This document shows, piece after piece, positions 44,852 through 54,900 of a stretch of DNA of 64,000 nucleotides. Origin of the DNA: Granulibacter bethesdensis CGDNIH1. GTDB lineage: Bacteria > Pseudomonadota > Alphaproteobacteria > Acetobacterales > Acetobacteraceae. A program made the translations under genes and the position numbers. Location of the stretch: NCBI RefSeq assembly GCF_000014285.2, contig NC_008343.2, positions 744,001-808,000 of the forward strand, written 5' to 3'. The first letter of the stretch is position 1. Every line of letters begins with the position of its first letter. The notes beneath the pieces are model-generated. The model saw nothing but the letters and a program-made list of their open reading frames with translations. It was not told the DNA's origin and did not search any database.

Positions 44852-45837
44852 CGCGTCTTGTCTTTTTTTGGCGCTGCTGAGGATGCGGGCTTTTCACTGC
44901 CCGTTTCGCTGGGGACGATCATGCCTTGCACGCGGCTGTCCCGGGCGGAGAGCAGGGTTGAAATGCCCGTCTTCAAATTCACATCCGCAGCAGCTCCATT
45001 GACCTGATTCTGGCCGCGGGTAATGCGCACATGGCCGATCAGACGGGCAATGCCGGTATCTGGCACATAGACACCGCGATCGCCATAAGCTGTCTCCGTA
45101 GGGGTGCGGATCTCGACATTGCCGTAGGCCTCGGCGCGCTGGAGCTTGCCGGCTGCGGAAGCGGGATCGGTGCTTTTTTGCGCATCCGGGGCTGCCGGTT
45201 TTGGCTGTGAGGCCGTTTTCGCATCCGGGGATTGCTCTGTGCTGTAGCCTACCAGGGTATCAGCCTTGATGCGTTTACCATCGTTGGTTGTCAGCACGGC
45301 GTCGCCGCGCGCAACGGACATGCGCTTTTGCGCCCAATATTCCAGACTATCGCGGGCAGTCAGCACATCCTGCGGCGTCGTGAGTTTCAGCTTCTTCCCG
45401 GTCAACAGCAGAATGGCCTGGTCCATGTCGTAGATCGCACGATCGCCCCATGCCTGATCAGTGTCGGTGTAGATGTGAACATTGCCAACCGCTTCAAGCC
45501 GATAGATCTCGTTGGCACCGCTCTCATCAGCCGCATTGGCAGAGGCTTTGGCGGGCGTAGGGGTCGCAGGCTTCTGATCGGGAGTTTCTTTTTTTCTGTA
45601 ATGGGCGATCAGCGTGTCGGCGCGGACCGTCACATTGTCACGGATTGCCACGGCATTGCCGCGGGCTACCACTTCCTTTTCCTGTTGCCTCCAGTCGATT
45701 CCGTCCTGCGCCGTGACCTGCACCGGCCCGCCATGAGACAGGTCAAGACTCTGGGCCAAGGCGATGACGGGGGCCAAGGCAATGCAGGGCAGGCCGATTG
45801 CCAGCGCGGTGGTCAGAAGAGCCGCACGAATGGTCAT
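44848..45837 (-). CDS. lptA: LptA-like periplasmic LPS transport protein with duplicated OstA domain
   Basis: This 329-residue protein is nearly twice the usual LptA length. A signal peptide (PCIALAPVIALAQS) precedes two similar OstA-type beta-jellyroll units. ARGNAVAIRD with VRADTLIAHY matches ARGDAVLTTND with IKADTLVGYS. VGNVHIYTDTDQAWGDRAIY matches YGNVEIRTPTETAYGDRGVY. Linkers are rich in Pro, Ala and Lys. It bridges LPS across the periplasm and overlaps both lptC and lptB. Confidence 0.9.
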   Translation of the reverse strand: MTIRAALLTTALAIGLPCIALAPVIALAQSLDLSHGGPVQVTAQDGIDWRQQEKEVVARGNAVAIRDNVTVRADTLIAHYRKKETPDQKPATPTPAKASANAADESGANEIYRLEAVGNVHIYTDTDQAWGDRAIYDMDQAILLLTGKKLKLTTPQDVLTARDSLEYWAQKRMSVARGDAVLTTNDGKRIKADTLVGYSTEQSPDAKTASQPKPAAPDAQKSTDPASAAGKLQRAEAYGNVEIRTPTETAYGDRGVYVPDTGIARLIGHVRITRGQNQVNGAAADVNLKTGISTLLSARDSRVQGMIVPSETGSEKPASSAAPKKDKTR

Positions 45838-46541
45838 GGGGCTGTTTTCGCCTGCGTTGTGCCGGATGATCTGGCCGCATTCAGTACCATGCGGGAAGGG
45901 CCATGAAACTGCATGATATTGCCCCGATCCAGTAAGGTGAAGCCATGGCTGGCATCAAGTGTGCCGAACGGCCCTTCGACGCTGACCTTGTCGCTGGAGG
46001 AAACGGCGCCATGATGCATGTTGAGGGAGGCAGTCTGGGATGTCATGACTGTCCCGTCATCCCGGTACAACGTGACGTCACCGGTCATGTCCAGCATACC
46101 CAGATGTTGCAGATAAACGCCTTTTTTCGACTGCACCATCAGCCAGTTGCCGTTCTGCAATGTGGCGTCTGCCTTTGGCTGGGCCAGATTGATCCGCTCC
46201 TGATCAACCTGTTCGGCTGCATGAGCGGTCACGGTATAGGGGCGGTTCTGCTCATCCACGCCGCGATAGGTGGCGCCGGTGAGCCGCGTTCCGCTGGAAG
46301 CGGTGGCCGTAAGGCGTCGATAGGTGACGCGGGCGGCATCAACTTCCCGGTCTATTTCCGGCCAGATTGCCAGCATCGTCAACAGCAGGGCGGCCGTTGC
46401 TGGGAGAAGATATTTGACAGCCATGACCATGCGGTGGCGTTGCGCAATCCTTCGGGGGGAAGGCACCTTGGCCCTTTTGAGCGGAGCGGTCTGGGTGAGG
46501 CGAGGTTTGTCCTGCATAGTAAGGGGTTGGCTGGTATTCAT
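45834..46541 (-). CDS. lptC: LPS export protein LptC
   Basis: This 235-residue, single-pass membrane-anchored protein has TM segment YLLPATAALLLTMLAIWP after a basic cytoplasmic tail. A periplasmic domain with GATYRGVDEQNRPYTVTAHAAEQ and LDMTGDVTLYRDDGT resembles LptC/YrbK. It takes LPS from LptBFG and hands it to LptA. It overlaps kdsD by one base and lptA by four. Confidence 0.88.
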   Translation of the reverse strand: MNTSQPLTMQDKPRLTQTAPLKRAKVPSPRRIAQRHRMVMAVKYLLPATAALLLTMLAIWPEIDREVDAARVTYRRLTATASSGTRLTGATYRGVDEQNRPYTVTAHAAEQVDQERINLAQPKADATLQNGNWLMVQSKKGVYLQHLGMLDMTGDVTLYRDDGTVMTSQTASLNMHHGAVSSSDKVSVEGPFGTLDASHGFTLLDRGNIMQFHGPSRMVLNAARSSGTTQAKTAP

Positions 46542-47599
46542 TAAGCCACTCCTGCGCGTAACAGGTCATGAATATGAACGACCCCGATCGGGGTATGTGT
46601 TTCGTCGACGACGAATAAAGTATTGATTGGCCGTGCCGTCTGGCCGCTGTTTTGGAGGCCTTTTCCGGCCGGGCCGGTCATGGTGTGCAGGGCCTCGGCG
46701 GCCAGAACGGAGGGGGCAATGGTGCGCGGATCGCGGGTCATGATGTCTGCCACCGGTCGTTGCCAAAGATCGGGGGCCATATGCCGGCGCAGATCGCCGT
46801 CGGTGACGATGCCGATCAGCCTGCCTTCCTTATCTACCACCCCAACGCACCCCAGACTTTTACTGCTGATCAGCAGAACCGCTTCATCCATCCGCATGTC
46901 GGGAAGGACGAGTGGCATGTCATCCCCGCTGCGCATGATATCGCCTACGGTTCGTAATTGCGCCCCCAGACGGCCACCGGGATGAAAGGCGCCGAAATCC
47001 CGGGCGGTGAAGCCACGCCGCTTGAGCAGCGCCACGGCCAGCGCATCCCCGAGCGCCATTTGCAAGGTGGTGGAAGTCGTGGGAGCAAGGCCCATCGGGC
47101 ATGCCTCTGCCACCGGGGGAAGCAGCAACACAATATCGGCGGCTCGCGCCAGGGCACTGCCGGAGCGACCGGTCACGCCGATCAGGGGAAGGCCGAAACG
47201 GCGTGTATGGGCCACCAGATCAGCCAGTTCCGATGTCTCGCCGGAATTGGACAGGGCCAGTACGATATCACCATTCACAATCATGCCGAGATCCCCATGA
47301 GAGGCCTCGGCCGGATGCACGAACAGGGCAGGGGTGCCGGTGGAGGACAGGGTGGCGGCCATTTTTCGCCCCACATGCCCGGACTTGCCGATTCCGCTGA
47401 CCACGACCCGTCCTGTGCTGGCAGCGATCATCTCCACTGCGTGCAAAAACTGCTCGTCCAGCGCGTCTGCCAGAACCTTCAGCGCGTCTGCCTCTGTCAG
47501 CAGCACTTCGCGTGCCACGGCAAGCCTGGCTTTATCTGTGTCGGAAAAAGCAGGTTTTGAAGCAGACTCGACGGTCATGGTGACCGTTTGCGCAGTCAT
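46541..47599 (-). CDS. kdsD: D-arabinose 5-phosphate isomerase
   Basis: KdsD interconverts ribulose 5-phosphate and arabinose 5-phosphate, the first step to Kdo of LPS. The 352-residue protein has the SIS domain (RVVVSGIGKSGHVGRKMAATLSS, ALSNSGETSEL and the family APTTSTTLQMALGDALAVALL), then two CBS domains (VGVVDKEGRLIGIVTDGDLRR and INTLFVVDETHTPIGVVHIHD). It leads a Kdo-LPS export operon with lptC, lptA and lptB. Two palindromes lie just upstream. Confidence 0.95.
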   Translation of the reverse strand: MTAQTVTMTVESASKPAFSDTDKARLAVAREVLLTEADALKVLADALDEQFLHAVEMIAASTGRVVVSGIGKSGHVGRKMAATLSSTGTPALFVHPAEASHGDLGMIVNGDIVLALSNSGETSELADLVAHTRRFGLPLIGVTGRSGSALARAADIVLLLPPVAEACPMGLAPTTSTTLQMALGDALAVALLKRRGFTARDFGAFHPGGRLGAQLRTVGDIMRSGDDMPLVLPDMRMDEAVLLISSKSLGCVGVVDKEGRLIGIVTDGDLRRHMAPDLWQRPVADIMTRDPRTIAPSVLAAEALHTMTGPAGKGLQNSGQTARPINTLFVVDETHTPIGVVHIHDLLRAGVA

Positions 47600-47630
47600 G
47601 ACAAGGCGATCCTCATATCAGAATCATGTT

Positions 47631-47647
47631 CATGCCACGGTGGCATG
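47631..47647. promoter_or_regulatory. 17-bp perfect palindrome upstream of kdsD
   Basis: The 8-base arms CATGCCAC and GTGGCATG surround one G, 32-48 bases upstream of the kdsD start. One such palindrome is expected by chance in about 64 kb, so the placement beside a second one is what makes it interesting. Confidence 0.4.
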
Positions 47648-47669
47648 GCACCAGCACGGCAGCAGTGGA

Positions 47670-47685
47670 ATGACCGATCGGTCAT
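47670..47685. promoter_or_regulatory. 16-bp perfect palindrome (TetR-like) upstream of kdsD
   Basis: ATGACCGATCGGTCAT is a perfect dyad. Its 14-base core matches TGACC-GATT-GGTCA upstream of the RND operon (20910-20923) except for one central base. That similarity, both in intergenic DNA, suggests the same TetR-type regulator binds both. Confidence 0.5.
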
Positions 47686-47945
47686 CTTATGCTCGGAAAC
47701 CCGAATGGTGGCAAACATAAGTAAAAGTCCAGAGATTGGCGAAACAGATTATGTGACATATCGTCACGAGACCGGGGATTCACAGAGACTGACCAACAGC
47801 CATACCGCAGTTGCTTTGATCCAGGGGGCGTCGGGCTACAATCCACAATAGGCCATTCAGACATTTCATGAAAATCGGATCATAGTTTGTCAGAAATACG
47901 GCGGCCTTGCCTCTGCTATGATCCTGTTATCTATCCCTGTTTCAT

Positions 47946-48581
47946 TCAGTGTGAAAAAATATCCGGCTCATCATAACCCAGATAGTCCAGCCGTGCTCTG
48001 GCAGGCAGAAAGGCAAAACATGCTTCAGCCAGAGCAAGCCTGTCCTCCCGGATCAGTAATCCTTCCAGCCGGTTCCATAGTGCATGCAGATACAGAACAT
48101 CGGAGGCGGCATAGGCCATCTGCTCTGGCGTCAGTTCAGGTGCGCCCCAATCGGAGCTCTGCTGCTGCTTGCTGATCTCTACCCCCAGAAGATCGCGGCA
48201 CAGATCTTTCAGGCCATGGCGATCTGTAAAGGTACGGACCAGCTTGGCGGCGATCTTGGTACATTTGACGTTGGACATCGCGATGCCCAGTGCGTTCTGC
48301 AAAATGCCGACATCGAACCGTGCGTAATGCATCAGCTTTACGCAGCCAGGATTGCTGAGCAACCGTTTGAGATTGGGGCAATCGGCGCCTTTGCCGCCCA
48401 ATCGCTCCGGCACAATCTGCACAAGGTGTGCATGACCATCTCCGGCGGAAATCTGGATCAGGCACAGCCGGTCCCGGTGATGATTCAGCCCCATCGTTTC
48501 AGTATCAATGGCGATAATGGGGCCGATATCCAATGAAGGGGGAAGGTCGTGCCGATGGAGATGAATGGTTTTATCGGCCAT
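47946..48581 (-). CDS. RNase D-like 3'-5' exonuclease
   Basis: This 211-residue DEDD-family exonuclease has motif I in AIDTETMGL, motif II in MHYARFDVGIL and motif III in QMAYAASDVLYL. It lacks the HRDC domains of full RNase D, so it matches the short class common in alphaproteobacteria (Rnd-like), probably trimming RNA 3' ends. ATG 48581 gives the family length; the frame upstream to 48725 looks non-coding. Confidence 0.88.
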   Translation of the reverse strand: MADKTIHLHRHDLPPSLDIGPIIAIDTETMGLNHHRDRLCLIQISAGDGHAHLVQIVPERLGGKGADCPNLKRLLSNPGCVKLMHYARFDVGILQNALGIAMSNVKCTKIAAKLVRTFTDRHGLKDLCRDLLGVEISKQQQSSDWGAPELTPEQMAYAASDVLYLHALWNRLEGLLIREDRLALAEACFAFLPARARLDYLGYDEPDIFSH

Positions 48582-48776
48582 GAACTGTGTGATCACCGGG
48601 CTGAGACTTACGAAAGATGAAAGATGGGGGATAAAATCCAAGCATGCTGCATTGGGGTTATCCTGCCAGACAGATAAGAATAAGCGAACTGAAAAGACGG
48701 CAACGGAAAACGTTGCATCGGGCAAACTGTCATGTCAGTGTATGGAGACAACGCCGGTGATTTAATCACGACTGCC

Positions 48777-48794
48777 TCCCTCATAACCGAGGGA
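48777..48794 (-). terminator. Weak hairpin after tRNA-Leu
   Basis: TCCCTC and GAGGGA with a six-base loop lie just 3' of the tRNA on the minus strand. No T-run follows, so it may be a processing or weak termination hairpin. Confidence 0.3.
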
Positions 48795-48797
48795 AGA

Positions 48798-48884
48798 TGG
48801 TGCCCAGGAGAAGACTCGAACTTCCACGACCTTGCGGCCACAGGTACCTGAAACCTGCGCGTCTACCAATTCCGCCACCTGGGC
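48798..48884 (-). tRNA. tRNA-Leu (anticodon CAG)
   Basis: The minus strand folds into an 87-base class II tRNA with encoded CCA. The 7-bp acceptor stem GCCCAGG/CCTGGGC is perfect. The D-loop has GGCGGAATTGGTAGACGC, the anticodon stem-loop is CAGGT-TTCAGGT-ACCTG giving anticodon CAG, a long variable arm follows, and the T-arm has GTTCGAGTC. Leucine identity follows from the class II fold and anticodon. Confidence 0.96.
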
Positions 48885-48965
48885 ATCGGGGCGTTGTGTG
48901 GAGCGGCATTTAGCGTTCGCAGCATGGGGCGTCAATGACCGCCGGACAGGTTTTTTAAAAAAACG

Positions 48966-48994
48966 TGACAGACCTCATCTCGTGATATCTGTCA
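48966..48994. promoter_or_regulatory. Inverted repeat between tRNA-Leu and the NDUFA9-like gene
   Basis: Arms TGACAGA (48966-48972) and TCTGTCA (48988-48994) are 15 bases apart in a 266-bp intergenic region with no gene. It could be a regulator site or a hairpin; nothing else supports it. Confidence 0.3.
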
Positions 48995-49150
48995 GTCATG
49001 GAAAAACCCTCGTCCTGAAGCGTTAGGCGCGTTGCGAAACGCTGAAAAATCACGAACCCTGCTCCGCCAGACAGCCACAGGTCGCCCCTGTCGTGGTTCC
49101 GGTGCGTGTTACGGGATGGGAGGCGCACGCTCATCAGGGAGAATTCAGTC

Positions 49151-50152
49151 ATGACCACCACGGAATCGGTGCCGGTCACGCAATCCACTATGGCGGGCCG
49201 GATCGCCACGGTTTTCGGAGGTTCCGGATTTCTGGGGCAGTCGCTGATCCGGCTGCTGGCGCGGGAGGGGTATCAGGTAAGGGTTCCGGTGCGTGATCCT
49301 GAGCAGGTTCTGAAGCTGAAGAGCGCAGGGAGTGTCGGGCAGATCGTGCCGTTGGGTGTGTCGCTGGGAAGCCGGGATGCAGAGGCGGGCATTGCCCGGG
49401 CAGTGCAGGGGGCATCACTGGTCGTCAACCTGGTGGGGCTGCTGGCGGAAGCGCGGAAAGGAGATTTTCAGCGCGTCCATGTACAGGCGGCCGGGTTGAT
49501 TGCATCCCTGTCTGCCCAGGCAGGCGTTTTGTCCTTTATGCATATATCGGCTCTGGGGGCTGATCCCGCCAGCCCCTCCGCCTATGGACGCAGCAAGGCA
49601 GAGGGTGAAGAGGCTGTGCGCTCTGCTGTGCCACAGGCCGCCATTCTGCGCCCGTCCGTTGTTTTCGGGGCCGAGGATCATTTTTTCAACCGCTTTGCCG
49701 CTATGGCGGTGAGCTTGCCGGTTGTGCCGGTGATCTATGGCAACAGTCGGATGCAGCCCGTCTATGTAGAAGATGTAGCCCGGGCGATTCTGGCGGCTGC
49801 CACGCAGGCGGCTGGAAATGTCATCGAACTGGGCGGGCCAGAGGTCCTGACGATGCGTGATATTCAGCACCGTATCCTGACCATGATTGGTCGGAAAAAG
49901 CCGTTGATCGATATTCCCGACAAGGTAGCGATGGCATTGGCGATGATCGCGGAGAAAATGCCGGGCCGTCCGCTGACCACCGATCAACTTGCCATGCTCG
50001 GGTCCGGCAGTGTCGTATCGCCGCAGGCCTTGACGCTGGAGACGTTGGGGATTGTGCCGACCCCGATTGATCTTGTGGTGCCCCACTATCTCTCCCGCTT
50101 TCGGGCAGGCGGGCTGGTAGCGCCGCGGGTGAGAAAAACGACCACACCCTGA
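49151..50152 (+). CDS. NDUFA9-like NAD(P)-binding protein (complex I-associated family)
   Basis: This 333-residue atypical short-chain reductase has the N-terminal dinucleotide motif ATVFGGSGFLGQSLIRLL, SFMHISALGADPASPSAYGRSKAEGEE and a substrate domain with RPSVVFGAEDHFFNRFA. It resembles the alphaproteobacterial NDUFA9-family proteins, homologues of a mitochondrial complex I subunit. The role may be complex I assembly or quinone-related. ATG 49151 follows GGGAG. It is a stand-alone gene here. Confidence 0.85.
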   Translation: MTTTESVPVTQSTMAGRIATVFGGSGFLGQSLIRLLAREGYQVRVPVRDPEQVLKLKSAGSVGQIVPLGVSLGSRDAEAGIARAVQGASLVVNLVGLLAEARKGDFQRVHVQAAGLIASLSAQAGVLSFMHISALGADPASPSAYGRSKAEGEEAVRSAVPQAAILRPSVVFGAEDHFFNRFAAMAVSLPVVPVIYGNSRMQPVYVEDVARAILAAATQAAGNVIELGGPEVLTMRDIQHRILTMIGRKKPLIDIPDKVAMALAMIAEKMPGRPLTTDQLAMLGSGSVVSPQALTLETLGIVPTPIDLVVPHYLSRFRAGGLVAPRVRKTTTP

Positions 50153-50197
50153 ATAGGCCCGAAATGGCCCTTTTATAGGATAGGCCCTGGAATTTTT

Positions 50198-50244
50198 TTT
50201 GATTAAAATCAAATATCCAAATTATTTGGTCATATCTATTGACC
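50198..50244. promoter_or_regulatory. AT-rich dyads upstream of gltD
   Basis: Within a 271-bp gap the sequence turns AT-rich and contains TTTGAT-TAAA-ATCAAA (50198-50213) and GGTCA-N7-TGACC (50228-50244). These could be regulator sites for the glutamate synthase operon (nitrogen control), but neither matches a consensus I can name. No gene is evident in 50153-50423. Confidence 0.35.
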
Positions 50245-50423
50245 TATGACTGAAAAATAGGCTCGTCAAATGATGCAGCCTTGTTTATAAGCAGCTTTCC
50301 CGGGTCGAATACCCCTTTCGGCCGGGATAGTCGCGCTTGCGCGTCCGGCTCCACACCGCCCATGCAAAGGCTGTGCCGTTTCCATCCCCATGGTCGGCCT
50401 GCCGCCCCTTGAGGAGATTGCTT

Positions 50424-51905
50424 ATGGCTGAACGCATGCTCCAGTTCGTCCGTCGTGCGCAGGCCTATCCCGACAAACGCGCGGCAGAGCAGCGTGTGGA
50501 GGATTTCGACGAGATCTATGCCGATTTCCAGCCTGAACAGGCGGCGGCGCAGGCATCGCGGTGCAGCCAGTGCGGGGTTCCGTTCTGCTCAATCCATTGC
50601 CCGCTTTCCAACAACATTCCCGACTGGCTGAAACTCACCGCTGAAGGCCGGCTGGAAGAAGCTTACGAAGTCAGCAGCGCCACCAACAACTTCCCTGAGA
50701 TTTGCGGTCGTATCTGCCCGCAGGATCGCCTGTGTGAAGGCAATTGCGTGATTGAGAAGGATTTCAACTCGGTCACTATCGGCTCGGTTGAACGCTACAT
50801 CACGGACACGGCATGGGAAAAAGGGTGGGTGAAGCCGCCCCGTCCGTCTCATGAGCTTGAACAGTCAGTGGCGATCATCGGTGCCGGCCCGGCTGGTCTG
50901 GCCGCGGCGGAGCAACTGCGCCGGCTGGGTTATCAGGTGCATGTCTATGATCGCTATGACCGTGTTGGCGGTCTGCTGATCTACGGCATCCCCGGCTTCA
51001 AGCTGGAAAAGGACATCGTGCTGCGTCGCTGGAAGCTGCTGGAAGACGCTGGTGTCGTGTTCCATTGCGGCGTGGAGATCGGCAACGGTGCCGGTGCGGT
51101 CTCCATGGCCTCGTTGCAGGAAAAGCATGATGCGGTTCTGGTGGCGACAGGTGTGTATAAGTCCCGCGAACTGGGTGGCCCCGGCTCCGGCCTGCCGGGG
51201 ATCGTGCCCGCTCTGACTTTCCTTACCGCTTCCAACCGCGTTGGCCTTGGGGACAAGGTGGAGGATTTCGACAACGGTGTTCTGAATGCGGCTGGCAAGG
51301 ATGTCGTTGTCATCGGCGGCGGTGATACGGCGATGGATTGCGTCCGCACCTCCATCCGGCAGGGTGCGAAATCGGTAAAATGTCTGTACCGCCGCGATAA
51401 AGCCAACATGCCGGGTTCGATGCGGGAAGTGAAAAACGCGGAAGAGGAGGGCGTCGAATTCGTGTGGCTCTCCGCACCGGAAGCATTCCTCGGTGAGGAT
51501 CGGGTCCATGGTGTCCGGGCCGTGCGGATGCATCTCGGTCTGCCGGATGCGTCCGGCCGCCAGTCGGTGGAGCCGTTGGAGGGCAGTCATTACACCATCC
51601 CGGCCGATCTGGTGATCAAGGCACTCGGCTTCGATCCGGAAGATATGCCGGTGATGTTCGGCACGCCGGAGCTGGGGGTAACCCGCTGGGGCACGCTGAA
51701 GGTGGATCCCAAAACCTTCATGACCAGTTTGCCGGGTGTCTTTGCGGCCGGTGATATTGTGCGTGGTGCGAGTCTTGTCGTCTGGGCGGTGCGCGATGGC
51801 CGTGATGCAGCGGCGGAGATGCACCGTTTCCTGCAGGGCAAGGCACCCGCCACCCTGAAAGAGCATGAGAGCGAGCCGCAGGGCGTCCCGGCGGCGGCGG
51901 AATGA
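50424..51905 (+). CDS. gltD: Glutamate synthase (NADPH) small subunit
   Basis: GltD passes electrons from NADPH through FAD and iron-sulfur clusters to GltB. The 493-residue protein has N-terminal cysteine clusters CSQCGVPFCSIHCP and CGRICPQDRLCEGNC. An FAD motif (VAIIGAGPAGLAAAEQL) and an NADPH motif (VVVIGGGDTAMDC) follow, with C-terminal VFAAGDIVRGASLVVWAV. GAGGAG lies seven bases before the ATG. The stop overlaps the gltB ATG. gltD precedes gltB, the reverse of the E. coli order. Confidence 0.95.
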   Translation: MAERMLQFVRRAQAYPDKRAAEQRVEDFDEIYADFQPEQAAAQASRCSQCGVPFCSIHCPLSNNIPDWLKLTAEGRLEEAYEVSSATNNFPEICGRICPQDRLCEGNCVIEKDFNSVTIGSVERYITDTAWEKGWVKPPRPSHELEQSVAIIGAGPAGLAAAEQLRRLGYQVHVYDRYDRVGGLLIYGIPGFKLEKDIVLRRWKLLEDAGVVFHCGVEIGNGAGAVSMASLQEKHDAVLVATGVYKSRELGGPGSGLPGIVPALTFLTASNRVGLGDKVEDFDNGVLNAAGKDVVVIGGGDTAMDCVRTSIRQGAKSVKCLYRRDKANMPGSMREVKNAEEEGVEFVWLSAPEAFLGEDRVHGVRAVRMHLGLPDASGRQSVEPLEGSHYTIPADLVIKALGFDPEDMPVMFGTPELGVTRWGTLKVDPKTFMTSLPGVFAAGDIVRGASLVVWAVRDGRDAAAEMHRFLQGKAPATLKEHESEPQGVPAAAE

Positions 51906-54900
51906 GGCGGCGTATGAACAGCGAGAACGCAAAGGAAACCCGGCCCATGAACGTCGTTTCCACGAATTTTGTCGCAGAGTGGGATGCGAATGTCGCCGCT
52001 CTGCGCGACACTTATTCTTCCGCTCAGGAGCATGATGCCTGCGGCGTCGGCATGGTGGCCGCGCTGGACGGCAAGCGCCGCCGTGATGTCGTGGAAGCAG
52101 GGATCGAGGCGTTGCGGGCCGTGTGGCATCGCGGCGCGGTGGATGCCGATGGCAAGACCGGTGACGGTGCCGGTATCCATATTGAAATTCCGCAGGACTT
52201 CTTTGCCGAGGCGGTGCGCCGCGGCGGGCATGATCCGCATCCGGGCAAGATTGCGGTCGGTCAGGTGTTCCTGCCGAAATCCGATCTGAATGCGCAGGAA
52301 CGTTGCCGTCAGATCGTGGAGACCGAAATTCTTGCTTTCGGTTATGGCCTGTATGGCTGGCGTCAGGTGCCGATCAACTATGCCTGCATCGGTGAAAAGG
52401 CCAACCAGACCCGGCCGGAAATCGAGCAGATCATGATCTGGAACGCCCGTGGCGTGTCGGAGCAGGAGTTCGAGCGCGATCTGTACGTAATCCGTCGCCG
52501 TATTGAAAAGCAGGCGGCTGCCGATGGCATTTCCGAGCTGTATCTGTGCTCGCTCTCCACGCGCTCGATCATCTACAAGGGCATGTTCCTGGCGGAGAAC
52601 CTGACGGATTTCTATCCCGATCTGCTGGATGCGCGTTTCGTCAGCCGCTTTGCGATCTATCATCAGCGTTACAGCACCAATACCTTCCCGACATGGAAGC
52701 TGGCGCAGCCTTTCCGCATGATCGCGCATAATGGCGAGATCAACACGGTGATCGGCAACGTCAACTGGATGCGCAGCCATGAAACGCGCCTCGCCCATCC
52801 GGCGCTGGACGGATATTTCGAGGATCTGAAGCCGATCGTGCAGCATGGTGGCTCCGATACCGCTTCGCTGGATGCGGTGTTCGAGCTGCTGGTTCGTGGT
52901 GGTCGTGATGCCCCGATGACGAAGGCGCTGCTGATCCCGGCTGTTCAGAACGAGAACATGCCGAAGGAACATCGCGACCTTTATCAGTATGCCAATGCCG
53001 TTATGGAGCCGTGGGACGGCCCCGCCGCGGTGTGCGGCACTGATGGGCGCTGGATGATCGCCGGTCTGGACCGTAACGGCCTGCGCCCGCTGCGTTACAC
53101 CATCACCACCGATCAGCGCCTGATCATCGGTAGCGAAGCCGGTATGGTGAAGCTCGACGAAAGTCAGATCCTCGAAAAAGGCCATGTCGGTCCCGGTGAG
53201 ACCATTGGTGTCGATCTGGATAACGGGGAATTCTATTCCTCCACCCGTCTGCGCGATGCACTGGCGGCGCGGCGTCCTTTCGGCGAATGGATCAAGGGCA
53301 TTACCCAGCTCGATCACATCGTCCGTGCCGATGCGGGTGAGCCGAGTCTGTTCCAGGGCGAGGAACTACGCCGCCGTCAGCTCGGCGTCGGTGTGACGAT
53401 GGAAGAGCTGGAAGTTATCCTGCACCCGATGGTGGAGGATGCGATTGAGGCGACGGGCAGCATGGGCGATGACACACCCATTGCTGTGCTGAGTGAGAAA
53501 TATCGCGGTCTGCACCATTATTTCCGCCAGACTTTCGCGCAGGTGACCAATCCGCCGATCGACAGCCTGCGTGAAACGCAGGTGATGTCGCTGAAAACGC
53601 GGTTGGGTAATCTGGGCAATATCCTCGATGAGGATCAGTCCCAGTGCGATTTGCTGCAACTGGCCAGCCCGGTCCTGTCCAATGCTGAATACAACGCGAT
53701 GCGCGATTACATGGGCGCATCAGCCTGTGTGGTGGACTGCACCTTCGCGGTCGAGGAAGGCGAGGCCGGTCTGCGCGCCGCCATTGCCCGGGTGAAGCGG
53801 GAGGCCGAGGAAGGTGTGCGGGCCGGATGCACGCATGTCATCCTGACCGACGAGAATACGTCTGCCACGCGTGTGCCGATCCCGATGATTCTGGCCACGG
53901 GCGGGGTGCATACGCATCTGGTAGGCCAGTCTCTGCGCACTTTCACCAGCCTGAACGTGCGCAGCGCTGAATGCCTTGATGTGCATTATTTCGCGGTGCT
54001 GATCGGCGTGGGCGCGACCACGGTGAATGCCTATCTGGCGCAGGAAAGCATTGCCGACCGGCATCGTCGTGGCCTGTTCGGTGATCTGTCGCTGAAGGAT
54101 TGCGTGACACGCTATCGCAAGGCGATCGACAAGGGCCTGCTGAAGGTGATGTCCAAGATGGGTATCTCCGTGCTCAGCTCCTATCGTGGCGGCTATAATT
54201 TCGAGGCGATCGGGCTTTCCCGTTCTCTGGTGGGTGAGTTCTTCCCCGGCATGCAGTCCCGCATTTCCGGCATCGGTCTGGGCGGTATCGCACACAAGGC
54301 GCTGGAACTGCACCGGATGGCATGGTCCAGCGATGCGGTGACGCTGCCCGTGGGCGGCTTTTACAAGCTGCGTCGTCGTGGCGAGGTCCATGCTTTCGAT
54401 GGACCGCTGATCCATACCCTGCAGGAAGCTGTGGCAACCGGCAGCTACACCACCTATCGGCGTTATACCGACATGGTGCGTCGCCTGCCGCCGGTCGCGC
54501 TGCGTGATCTGCTGGATTTCCGGATGGAAGGGCGCACGCCTGTCTCCACCGATGATGTCGAAAGCATTACCGAGATCCGCAAGCGTCTGGTGGCACCGGG
54601 CATTTCGCTCGGCGCACTCAGCCCGGAAGCGCATGAGACGCTGTCCATCGCCATGAACCGGATCGGTGCGCGCAGCGATAGCGGGGAAGGCGGTGAAGAC
54701 CCCGGCCGCGCAAAGCCGCGTCCGAATGGCGACAATGCGTCCTCTGCCATCAAGCAGATTGCCTCCGGTCGCTTCGGTGTGACGGCGGAATATCTGAACA
54801 ACTGCCGTGAAATCGAGATCAAGGTCGCGCAGGGGGCAAAGCCCGGCGAAGGCGGTCAGCTGCCTGGCTTCAAGGTCACGGGCCTGATTGCCAAACTGCG

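Larger units (their letters stand above)
47600..47945. other. 346-bp intergenic region upstream of kdsD
   Basis: The stretch holds two perfect palindromes (47631-47647 and 47670-47685, annotated separately) and no convincing gene. Open frames here (for example 47588-47851 plus strand) lack a ribosome binding site and family resemblance. It probably contains the kdsD operon promoter and the 3' tail of the RNase D gene. Confidence 0.6.

Noticed and set aside
51590-53317. A 575-codon open frame on the minus strand across gltD/gltB
   Set aside because: Antisense shadow of two well-supported genes; the composition is unlike protein and no ribosome binding site is seen.
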